From: Bog-756 sp963824645
Lineage (GTDB): Bacteria; Actinomycetota; Acidimicrobiia; Acidimicrobiales; RAAP-2
Length of the DNA stretch: 64,000 bases
Assembly (NCBI GenBank): GCA_963824645.1
Contig: CAWGQC010000005.1
Coordinates: 434,001 to 498,000 of the forward strand
Direction of reading: 5' to 3'
The notes beneath the pieces are model-generated. The model saw only the letters and a program-made list of their open reading frames with translations. It was not told the DNA's origin and made no database searches. Numbering within the stretch: position 1 is the first letter of the stretch; every line of letters begins with the position of its first letter. This document shows, one piece after another, positions 1 through 6,845 of this stretch. Both the position numbers and the translations under genes were made by a program.

Positions 1-283
1 CGCAATAGATGAGGTCGGCCGACCGCAGGGTGTCCACGGCCCGGGGCGAGAGGTCGGCGAGGTTGCCGATGGGCGTCCCCACCAGAACCAGCGATCCGCT
101 TCCGGAGGACGGGCGCCACTCATCCGGTGGATCGGCGCCTTGGTCGGGCTCGATGGGATCCCCCCAGAACTCGAGCTCCTCGAGAACGTCGGGGTCAAGG
201 TCGGCGTCGGGGTCGGAATGGGGACCGTCGCTCCCGTCGATCTCGGGATGGTCCCGGGTCTGCCCTCCCCGGTCACCCGTCAA
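1..283 (-). CDS. rsmI: 16S rRNA 2'-O-methyltransferase RsmI, N-terminal part (runs off the left edge)
   Basis: The reverse strand encodes LVLVGTPIGNLADLSPRA followed by DTLRSADLIYC. This is the typical opening of RsmI, the SAM-dependent enzyme that 2'-O-methylates C1402 of 16S rRNA; VGTPIGNL is the family hallmark. Only the first part is inside the window. It is preceded by an unusual stretch of about 55 residues rich in D, E, P and G, which the family normally lacks. The start is unclear: a TTG at 283 overlaps the stop of the upstream DUF192 gene and I use it here, but a later start nearer the conserved core is possible. The two genes are probably co-transcribed. Confidence 0.75.
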   Translation of the reverse strand, partial: MTGDRGGQTRDHPEIDGSDGPHSDPDADLDPDVLEELEFWGDPIEPDQGADPPDEWRPSSGSGSLVLVGTPIGNLADLSPRAVDTLRSADLIYC

Positions 284-606
284 CGGAGTTCCAGTTGGTC
301 GCCCACCCGCAGTCCCCAGCGTTCGAAAGCCCCGGCTTCGGCCTCGATGACCGACCGTCCCCGGCGACGAGGAAGGCTCATCCGCCACGGCACCAAGGTG
401 GTGACCCCGACCACCGTCATCTCCTTGTCACAGAAAGCGACGTCGATGGCGAACCGCATCCCCAGGGTATGGACCGACCGGGTCCGGGGCAGGATCATGG
501 CGCCCTCGTAGCTCCTGCGGCCGAGGAGACCCCGGGCTCGGGCGGCGAAGCTGTCGGCCACTTCGACGGTGGCCAGCACGTCACCGTCCCGCAACAACCA
601 GGTCAT
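280..606 (-). CDS. DUF192 family protein
   Basis: This 108-residue protein matches the DUF192 family: FAARARGLLGR near the start, then a hydrophobic beta core with IDVAFCDKEMTVV, and a C-terminal segment with EAEAGAFERWGLRVGDQLEL. DUF192 proteins are small single-domain beta folds, often secreted, with no firmly established biochemical role. No signal peptide is visible, so this one is probably cytoplasmic. Its stop overlaps the likely TTG start of rsmI, so the two are translationally coupled. Confidence 0.8.
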   Translation of the reverse strand: MTWLLRDGDVLATVEVADSFAARARGLLGRRSYEGAMILPRTRSVHTLGMRFAIDVAFCDKEMTVVGVTTLVPWRMSLPRRRGRSVIEAEAGAFERWGLRVGDQLELR

Positions 607-658
607 GGCCCGCCTCCGCTGTCAGAGAGTCCAGTAATTGGATTAGCATGCTCTTTCT

Positions 659-742
659 GTGTCCAAACGAACCAACAAACGAAAACTGCGGGCCAAAAAG
701 AAGGCCAACCACGGCAAGAAGCCGAACTGCGGCCGGGGCTGA
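659..742 (+). CDS. bL37-like 50S ribosomal protein (27 residues)
   Basis: A short GTG-started frame encodes a very basic peptide beginning VSKRTNKRKLRAKKK and containing ANHGKKPN. The K/R-rich start followed by ANHGKxPN is the signature of actinobacterial bL37, a 24-30 residue large-subunit protein first recognised in mycobacterial ribosomes. The other two forward frames across the same bases show no family resemblance. It lies alone between two minus-strand genes. I see no convincing Shine-Dalgarno site, so the start rests on the conserved basic N-terminus. The C-terminal CGRG is a small extension. Assignment is from the motif alone. Confidence 0.7.
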   Translation: MSKRTNKRKLRAKKKANHGKKPNCGRG

Positions 743-837
743 CACCCACCACCGGGGCGGGCTGACGCCGGCCCCACCGCCGGCCAGACCGGCCCCTACA
801 CCTTTGTCGGCGCGGTGGGCCTGGCCGGCGACCACCT

Positions 838-1719
838 TCAGACGTGGGCCGGCCACGAGCACCCGAGGCGTTCGAGTACTCCCGCCAGTACGCGGGGGCG
901 GTCGGTGATGATCCCGTCCACTCCGAGGCCGCACAGCTGCTCCATCAACGGCTCGTCCTCGATGGTCCAGACGTGGACGGCCAGGCCTTCGCGGTGGGCC
1001 ACATCCACGAACCGGTCGTCGACCAAGGTGAGCTCCCCGTAGTGGGCCGGGACCTGGAGGGCGACGTGGCGTAGGGGCGGGGGGGTCTTTCCCGCCTGGA
1101 CGGCCTGATAGAAGCCGGCCACCGCCATGGTTCCGGCCGAGGTAGGAATTTCCGGTGCGAAAGTGGAAAAGGTATCGGTCGCCGTGTCGAGGAATGAGGC
1201 GACGATGACGTCATCGGTTCGTCCGAACCTGCGGAGCATGACGGCCAGGGCCTGCTCGTAGGGCGGTACGACCGGGGCGGTCTGCTTGATGTCGAGATTG
1301 AGCACGACGCCGGGGAAGGCGTCCAGTACCTCCTCCAGCAGGGCGATGCAGAAACGCCGGTCCTCGGGTGCCCGACCCCGGTAGGGATAGCGGTCGGGAT
1401 CGAGGCCGGGCGATACGTCGGCACCCGGCGCCCACCAGTAGGCGTTGTCCAGCGTCCGTAACTCCTCCCAGGTCAGCCGCGCAATCGCCCCGGCGCCGTT
1501 GGTGGTCCGATCGACGGTGGCGTCATGGCATACGACCAGCTGACCGTCGCGGGTGGCATGGACGTCGAGCTCGATGCCGGTGGCTCCGGCGTCCAGAGCA
1601 CTGCGGATGGCAAAGAGGGTGGAAGGGGGGGCCTCCCAGGCGCCACCCTGGTGGGCGTAGGCGATGACCCGCCGGTCCAGCCACGGCGAGAGCCGGCGCG
1701 ACTCGGGGTTGGCGGGCAC
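838..1719 (-). CDS. glycerophosphodiester phosphodiesterase (GDPD)
   Basis: The 293-residue protein is a one-domain GDPD, a TIM-barrel enzyme that hydrolyses glycerophosphodiesters to glycerol-3-phosphate and an alcohol. Visible catalytic elements are AHQGG (His23), GIELDV (Glu50 and Asp52, metal ligands) and CHD (His65), with the C-terminal VDGIITDRP typical of the family. Length is normal and no signal peptide is seen, so it is probably cytoplasmic. The GTG start lies six bases from a reverse-strand -10 element (TACCGT), which suggests a leaderless mRNA. It shares a very short divergent promoter region with the gene at 1746. Confidence 0.9.
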   Translation of the reverse strand: MPANPESRRLSPWLDRRVIAYAHQGGAWEAPPSTLFAIRSALDAGATGIELDVHATRDGQLVVCHDATVDRTTNGAGAIARLTWEELRTLDNAYWWAPGADVSPGLDPDRYPYRGRAPEDRRFCIALLEEVLDAFPGVVLNLDIKQTAPVVPPYEQALAVMLRRFGRTDDVIVASFLDTATDTFSTFAPEIPTSAGTMAVAGFYQAVQAGKTPPPLRHVALQVPAHYGELTLVDDRFVDVAHREGLAVHVWTIEDEPLMEQLCGLGVDGIITDRPRVLAGVLERLGCSWPAHV

Positions 1720-1723
1720 AGAA

Positions 1724-1736
1724 GAACGGTAGCCTC
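1724..1736. promoter_or_regulatory. Divergent promoter with overlapping -10 elements
   Basis: The 13-mer GAACGGTAGCCTC reads TAGCCT (1730-1735) on the plus strand and TACCGT (complement of 1726-1731) on the minus strand. Both fit TAnnnT and share the same central TA. The minus -10 is six bases from the GTG of the GDPD gene, and the plus -10 is ten bases from the ATG at 1746. The identical 13-mer recurs at 3402-3414 between another divergent pair. No clear -35 boxes are seen. Confidence 0.55.
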
Positions 1737-1745
1737 TGCCCCGGC

Positions 1746-2345
1746 ATGCTGGACCACGTCTTCACCCAACTCGTCAGCTCTCACCGGCGCGCCTTCGAGG
1801 GAGCCCTCCTACAGCGCCAGGCCGTCGAGGAGCGCTTCCAGGTCGACGTCTTCCTGGGGGACGTGAGCTTCGAGACCTCCTACAGTCTGCCCGGGGAGGA
1901 GCGCCCGGCCCGGATCCGGGTCGACACCAGTCTGGACTGGCCCACCTGGAGCCAGACGGCCTACAGGAGCCGCTCCATCGGCGAGGAACCGGACGAGGTG
2001 CCCGAGGTACTGGTCGAGATCGCCTTTCGGGTCCAGGGGCTGCAGGGGGTCCCCGACGCCGGTCCGCTCCTCGCCGTCCTGCCCCACACGCTGGAGGTCC
2101 TGGGCGAGCCGCTGACCCGGACCCCGGCCACGGTCGAACAGGTCCTCACCGACGACCCGGGGGGACCCGAATGCGCCATCGAGGTGTCCTACGAGGGGTC
2201 CTGCCAACTGGACGAGGCCACCTTGGACGACCCGGCCCGGCTGGACGACAGCCTGGCTCCGCTGGGACGGTCGGTGGCCTCGGTGCTGGTCAGGATCGGC
2301 GACCTCCCCTTCACCTTCCGAGCGGTGGAGAGCCCGCCGACCTGA
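1746..2345 (+). CDS. hypothetical protein (199 residues)
   Basis: An intact frame whose codon use resembles its neighbours encodes an acidic, soluble protein without signal peptide or membrane segment. I do not recognise a family. The central part (FLGDVSFETSYSLPGEE through IRVDTSLDWPTWSQTAY) looks beta-rich, and the tail ends in IGDLPFTFRAVE. It starts at ATG 1746, four or five bases after the likely transcription start, and converges with the adenosine kinase gene. Its divergent partner is a GDPD, but nothing in the sequence links the two functionally. Confidence 0.75.
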   Translation: MLDHVFTQLVSSHRRAFEGALLQRQAVEERFQVDVFLGDVSFETSYSLPGEERPARIRVDTSLDWPTWSQTAYRSRSIGEEPDEVPEVLVEIAFRVQGLQGVPDAGPLLAVLPHTLEVLGEPLTRTPATVEQVLTDDPGGPECAIEVSYEGSCQLDEATLDDPARLDDSLAPLGRSVASVLVRIGDLPFTFRAVESPPT

Positions 2346-2370
2346 GTCAGGCCGGCTCAACCGAACCGGC

Positions 2371-3396
2371 TCAACCGAACAGTCCGGACTCCACGGCCAG
2401 GGCCCGCAGATCAGCCTGGGGCCGGGCCCCCACGTGGGAGATGACCTCGGCGGCACAGACTCCCCCGAGCTTGGCCGAATCCTCCGGTGAGAGCCCGTTG
2501 GTGATGCCGTAGAGGAAGCCGGCGGCAAACAGATCGCCCGCACCGGTGGTGTCGACCACCCGGTCGACCGACGCGGCCGGCACCGCTACCGGACCGGACG
2601 GGGTGACCACCACACATCCGGCCGCCCCGCGGGTGAGGACGGCCAGCACACCGGTCTCCTCCACCGCCGCCACCGCGCGCTCGAACGTCGGCGAGCCGAA
2701 CAGTGACATCACCTCTTCCTCGTTGGCGAAGAGGATCTCGAGATCGCCGCGCAGCAGTTCGAGGAACTCGTGGCGGTGGTGTTCGACGCAGAAGGGGTCG
2801 GACAGGGTGAGGGCCACCGCAGCATCGCGGGCGTGGGCCAGCTCGATGGCCTCGCGCATGGCCGCCTGGGCTTCCGGCTGCTCCCACAGATAGCCCTCGA
2901 GATAGACGACCTGGACCGACGAGAGGTGGCCGTCGTGGAGGTCGTCCGTCCCGAACTGGGCGGCCACACCGAGGTGGGTGGCCATGGTGCGTTGGGCATC
3001 CTCGGTGACCAGCACCAGACAGTGGCCGGTGACCGACGATCCCGGGACGGCCGGGGTGGGCTTGGGATCGAAAGCCACCCCGATGGATCGGATGTCGTGG
3101 ATGAAGGCGCGCCCGAAGGCATCGTCGGCCACCCGTCCGAGGAATGCCACCCGTCCGCCCAGTCCGGCCACTCCGGCGGCGGTGTTGGCTCCCGAACCCC
3201 CCGAAGCCTCGGTGCTGGGTCCCATGGTGGCGTAGATGGCCTCCGATCGCTGATTGTCGACCAGGACCATGGTCCCTTTGACCAGACCCAGCGCGGCAAG
3301 GTCATCGTCTCCTGCGAACGAGAGCACATCGACGAGGGCATTGCCCAGCACGACCACGTCGAGTCGGGGGTCGGACGGTGCGGAATCAATTGGCAC
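2371..3396 (-). CDS. PfkB-family carbohydrate kinase, probable adenosine kinase
   Basis: PfkB/ribokinase-fold kinase of 341 residues. Motif 1 is seen as GGSGANTAAGVAGLGG, and motif 2 near the C-terminus is DTTGAGDLFAAGFLYG, which carries the catalytic Asp and the anion hole. NEEEV before the active site and an N-terminus starting LDVVVLGNALVDV fit the adenosine kinase/2'-dehydro-kinase group; the substrate cannot be fixed from sequence alone. The GTG at 3396 is preferred over longer upstream starts because those would run into the aminopeptidase gene and past a -10-like element (TACCGT) seven bases upstream, which implies leaderless translation. Confidence 0.85.
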   Translation of the reverse strand: MPIDSAPSDPRLDVVVLGNALVDVLSFAGDDDLAALGLVKGTMVLVDNQRSEAIYATMGPSTEASGGSGANTAAGVAGLGGRVAFLGRVADDAFGRAFIHDIRSIGVAFDPKPTPAVPGSSVTGHCLVLVTEDAQRTMATHLGVAAQFGTDDLHDGHLSSVQVVYLEGYLWEQPEAQAAMREAIELAHARDAAVALTLSDPFCVEHHRHEFLELLRGDLEILFANEEEVMSLFGSPTFERAVAAVEETGVLAVLTRGAAGCVVVTPSGPVAVPAASVDRVVDTTGAGDLFAAGFLYGITNGLSPEDSAKLGGVCAAEVISHVGARPQADLRALAVESGLFG

Positions 3397-3401
3397 GGCC
3401 C

Positions 3402-3414
3402 GAACGGTAGCCTC
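3402..3414. promoter_or_regulatory. Divergent promoter, second copy of the 13-mer
   Basis: GAACGGTAGCCTC occurs again in the 23-bp gap between the adenosine kinase and aminopeptidase N genes. TAGCCT (3408-3413) ends six bases before the ATG at 3420. On the other strand TACCGT (3404-3409) ends seven bases before the GTG at 3396. Both mRNAs would therefore start at or next to the start codon. The gap leaves no room for separate promoters or ribosome binding sites. Confidence 0.6.
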
Positions 3415-3419
3415 AAAGC

Positions 3420-6029
3420 ATGAGCTCAGACACAAACGAGAAGGCCGGCGAAGAAACTCCCGCCTACCGGCTGCCCCCATCAGTCCGACCGAACGCCTAC
3501 CGACTGGTGCTCACTCCCGACCTGCCGGCCGCCACCTTCAGCGGCGACGTCGAAATCGACCTGTTGGTGGTGGAGCCGACCACGTCGATCACGCTCAATG
3601 CCACCGAGCTCGAGATCTCCTTCGCCGAGCTCAACGATGCCGATCCCGACGGTGGGTGGGCCCTGGTCCCCACCGCCATCGAACTGGATGCCGACGAGGA
3701 GCGGGCCACCTTCACCTTCGCCCAGCCCCTCGAGAAGGGACCGGCCACCCTGCATCTTGCCTTCACCGGCATCCTCAACGACAAGCTCCACGGCTTCTAC
3801 CGATCCACCTTCACCGACGAGACCGGCGTCGAACACACCATCGCCACCACCCAGATGGAGTCGACCGACGCCCGCCGGGCCTTCCCCTGCTGGGATGAAC
3901 CCGAGCTCAAAGCCACCTTCGAGATCACCCTGGTGGTCGACGGGGCCCTGGCCGCCTTCTCCAACGGCGCCGTGGTGGAGGACAGCCCGGCACCGGACGG
4001 GAAGCGCCGGGTCCGGTTCGCCCCCACCATGGTCATGTCCACCTACCTGGTGGCCTTCATCGTCGGCCCGCTGGAAGCCACCCAACCGCTGGAGGTCGAC
4101 GGGGTCCCCCTGCGGGTCGTCCACCGCCCGGGCCAAAGTCACCTGGCCCCGTTCGCCCTCACCGTCGGGGCCCACGCCCTCCGCTTCTTCAGCGACTACT
4201 TCGGCATCCCCTACCCCTCCGACAAACTCGACCTGGTGGCCATACCCGACTTCGCTTTCGGGGCCATGGAGAACCTGGGGTGCGTCACCTTCCGCGAGTC
4301 GGTTCTGCTGGTGGACCCGGACAAAGCCGCCCGGGTGGAGCTCGAACGGGTGGCCGACGTGGTCTGCCACGAGATCGCCCACATGTGGTTCGGCGATCTG
4401 GTCACCATGAAGTGGTGGAACGGCATCTGGCTCAACGAGGCCTTCGCCACCTTCATGGAGGTGCTGGCCGTCGATGCCTTCCGGCCCGAGTGGCAACGGT
4501 GGGTCAGCTTCGGCGTCGAGCGGGAGGCAGCCATGGCCGTTGACGGACTGCACACCACCCGACCGGTCGAATTCCACGTGGGCCGGCCCGAAGAGGCCGA
4601 GGGGATGTTCGACGTCCTCACCTACCAAAAGGGGGGAAGTGTCCTTCGCATGCTCGAGCAATTCCTCGGGCCCGACGTCTTCCGCGAGGGGATCCACGAC
4701 TACCTGACCACCCATCGCCACGGCAACACCGAAACCTCCGACCTGTGGGACGCCCTGGAGCGGGCCAGTGGCCGGGCCGTACGTACCATCATGGACACCT
4801 GGATCAACCAGGGGGGCTATCCACTGGTACGGGTGGCCGACGACGGAGCTCTGACCCAGGAACCGTTCTCGTACCAGAGCGTTGCCGGCGGTTCGATCGG
4901 CTCGGACTGGCTGGTGCCGGTGCTGACCCGCTCGGTGCAGGACGCCGAGGTGGATTCGGCTCCCGTCCTGCTCGACGGCAACGGCAGCCAGGCGCCGGCC
5001 GGCGGGGCCAAGGACCGGCTGGTCAATGCCGGAGGATCGGGATACTTCCGGGTGGCCTACCCGACGGCCATGGTCGAACGCCTGGCGGCCGGGCTGGGGG
5101 ATCTGGCCCCCCTCGAGCGCTACAACCTGGTCTCCGACACCTGGGCCGCTTCGCTGGCCGGGCGGGCCCCGGTCACCGACCTCCTCCGCCTGGCCCGCGC
5201 CCTGGTGGAGTCGGACGAGCGCGACCCGAGCGTCTGGTCCGTCGTGCTCGGGGCCCTCGGTCTGTTCGACCGGGTGATTCCCGAAGCCGACCGACCCACG
5301 TTGGCCGACGCCGTGCGCGCCCTTTTGGGCCCGGTGGCCAACGACCTGGGTTGGGACCCACGCGCCGACGACGGCGAGAGGACCCCGTCACTGCGGGGCT
5401 CGGTCCTGCGTGTTCTGGGGGTCATGGGTGAGGATGCCGACGTGCGGGCCGAGGCCGTTCTGCGCTTCCATCAGGCCCTCAGCGGCGAGACGGTGCTCGA
5501 TCCCGACACCGAGGCGGCCATTCTGGACATCGTCGCCTCCGGGGGCGGAGCGGATGTCTACGAGGCCATCCTGGCCCGCTACCGGACCCCGGCCAACCCC
5601 CAAGAGGAGATCCGCTACCTATACGCCCTGGGTTCGTTCGACGACAGCGAGCTGGCCAACCGAACATTCGATCTGGCCGTCCGGGAGGTGCGTACCCAGA
5701 ACGCCCCCTACCTGATCCAGGTCATGTTGGCCAAACGGATCACCGGGCCGACCATCTGGCGACGCCTGACCGCGGAGTGGGATGCGGTCATCGCCCGGTT
5801 CCCCTCCAACTCACTGCCGCGCATGCTGGACGGCGTGCGCGGTCTGTGCACCCCCCGGGGCCTGGCCGACGAAGTGACCGCTTTCATCAACGACCATCCC
5901 CTGGTCGCCGGGGGTCGGACGGTCGAGCAGATTCTCGAGCGCCTCGGGGTCAATGTGGCCTTCGGCCAACGGGAGGGACCGGACCTGGCCGCGGCACTCA
6001 ACGCCACGACGGGAGTGCCGCCGCTCTGA
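3420..6029 (+). CDS. pepN: aminopeptidase N (M1 metallopeptidase)
   Basis: An 869-residue M1 zinc aminopeptidase that removes N-terminal residues from peptides in the cytoplasm. The exopeptidase motif GAMEN is at residues 281-285. The zinc site HEIAH starts at residue 317 and the third ligand is the glutamate of WLNEAF, 18 residues after the second His, as expected. The N-terminal beta domain begins AYRLPPSVRPNAYRLVLTPDL and the C-terminal half is the helical ERAP1-like domain. Length and order are normal for actinobacterial PepN. The ATG start sits six bases after a TAGCCT element, so a leaderless transcript is likely. Confidence 0.95.
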   Translation: MSSDTNEKAGEETPAYRLPPSVRPNAYRLVLTPDLPAATFSGDVEIDLLVVEPTTSITLNATELEISFAELNDADPDGGWALVPTAIELDADEERATFTFAQPLEKGPATLHLAFTGILNDKLHGFYRSTFTDETGVEHTIATTQMESTDARRAFPCWDEPELKATFEITLVVDGALAAFSNGAVVEDSPAPDGKRRVRFAPTMVMSTYLVAFIVGPLEATQPLEVDGVPLRVVHRPGQSHLAPFALTVGAHALRFFSDYFGIPYPSDKLDLVAIPDFAFGAMENLGCVTFRESVLLVDPDKAARVELERVADVVCHEIAHMWFGDLVTMKWWNGIWLNEAFATFMEVLAVDAFRPEWQRWVSFGVEREAAMAVDGLHTTRPVEFHVGRPEEAEGMFDVLTYQKGGSVLRMLEQFLGPDVFREGIHDYLTTHRHGNTETSDLWDALERASGRAVRTIMDTWINQGGYPLVRVADDGALTQEPFSYQSVAGGSIGSDWLVPVLTRSVQDAEVDSAPVLLDGNGSQAPAGGAKDRLVNAGGSGYFRVAYPTAMVERLAAGLGDLAPLERYNLVSDTWAASLAGRAPVTDLLRLARALVESDERDPSVWSVVLGALGLFDRVIPEADRPTLADAVRALLGPVANDLGWDPRADDGERTPSLRGSVLRVLGVMGEDADVRAEAVLRFHQALSGETVLDPDTEAAILDIVASGGGADVYEAILARYRTPANPQEEIRYLYALGSFDDSELANRTFDLAVREVRTQNAPYLIQVMLAKRITGPTIWRRLTAEWDAVIARFPSNSLPRMLDGVRGLCTPRGLADEVTAFINDHPLVAGGRTVEQILERLGVNVAFGQREGPDLAAALNATTGVPPL

Positions 6030-6137
6030 GCCGGCGGCCCTGATCGGCCGGTCACCGCCGGTCACCGGCCCTGCGGGTGAGAACGCTGTCGGCCCGGTGG
6101 AATGAGAGCGTGGCGCGGCGCCCGAACCGACTCTCTC

Positions 6138-6143
6138 TAACCT
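6138..6143 (+). promoter_or_regulatory. -10 element of the GDT1-family gene
   Basis: TAACCT ends six bases before the GTG start at 6150 and there is no Shine-Dalgarno sequence between them. This fits a leaderless mRNA, the same layout as for pepN and several other genes here. Confidence 0.45.
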
Positions 6144-6149
6144 GGCCGG

Positions 6150-6737
6150 GTGCATCCCGGTATCGTCGTCACGGTCTTCGCTCTGGTCTTTGTGGCCGAG
6201 TTACCGGACAAGACCATGATCGCCACCCTGATCATGGGCAGCCGCTACCGTCCGGTGCTGGTGTGGCTGGGTGCCACCCTGGCCTTCGCCGTGCACGCCA
6301 CCATCGCCGTGGCCATCGGCCAGGTTCTCCAACTACTGCCCCATCGGTGGATCGAGGCGATCACCACTCTCCTGTTCGCCGCCGGCGCCGTCTACCTGCT
6401 GGTGGTGCCCGAAAAAGAAGCCGAGCAGGAGGGCCAGGAGGAGGCGGACAGTGCCCGGGTGGGATTGAAGACGGTGGGCATGGCCTTCGTGGTCATCTTC
6501 ATCGGCGAGTTCGGCGATCTGACCCAGATCCTCACCGCCAACCTGGCGGCCAAATACCACCAGCCCCTGTCGGTCTTCGTGGGCGCCTTCGCCGCTCTGA
6601 CCTGTGTGGCTGCGCTGGGAGCGTTCGTCGGTCGGGGCCTTCTCCGCTATCTTCCCCTGGTCGTCATCCGCAGGGTGGGGGGTGTCCTGCTGGCCGGCTT
6701 TGCCGTCTACTCCCTGGTCAGCCTCATACGGACCTGA
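6150..6737 (+). CDS. GDT1/UPF0016 family Mn2+/Ca2+ exporter
   Basis: A 195-residue membrane protein of the GDT1 (TMEM165, bacterial Mn exporter) family, which expels Mn2+ or Ca2+ from the cytoplasm by cation/H+ exchange. The family has two inverted copies of an E-x-G-D-(K/R)-(T/S) motif. Here they appear as ELPDKTMIA in the first helix and EFGDLTQIL in the fourth, so the first copy has P in place of G. Six hydrophobic segments are visible, with an acidic cytoplasmic loop (EKEAEQEGQEEAD) in the middle. I found no convincing yybP-ykoY-like riboswitch upstream, and the transcript seems leaderless. Confidence 0.85.
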   Translation: MHPGIVVTVFALVFVAELPDKTMIATLIMGSRYRPVLVWLGATLAFAVHATIAVAIGQVLQLLPHRWIEAITTLLFAAGAVYLLVVPEKEAEQEGQEEADSARVGLKTVGMAFVVIFIGEFGDLTQILTANLAAKYHQPLSVFVGAFAALTCVAALGAFVGRGLLRYLPLVVIRRVGGVLLAGFAVYSLVSLIRT

Positions 6738-6845
6738 GAGGCGACGGCGGCGGGAGCCGGTCCGGGCACCACATGGCCCGGAGGTGTAGGAAAAGACCGG
6801 GTTAGAGAGGTGCAGGCGGGGACCGCTGGGGGGTGACCGACAAGC

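Noticed and set aside
3480..4721. A 413-codon open frame opposite pepN (and a 497-codon frame opposite the acyltransferase at 7401-8894)
   Set aside because: Antisense shadows of high-GC genes: composition is G/H/D-rich without any motif, and the sense frames have complete, recognisable enzymes.
6030..6149. Possible yybP-ykoY Mn2+ riboswitch before the GDT1-type gene
   Set aside because: The region is too short and lacks the conserved core; a leaderless -10 lies directly before the start.
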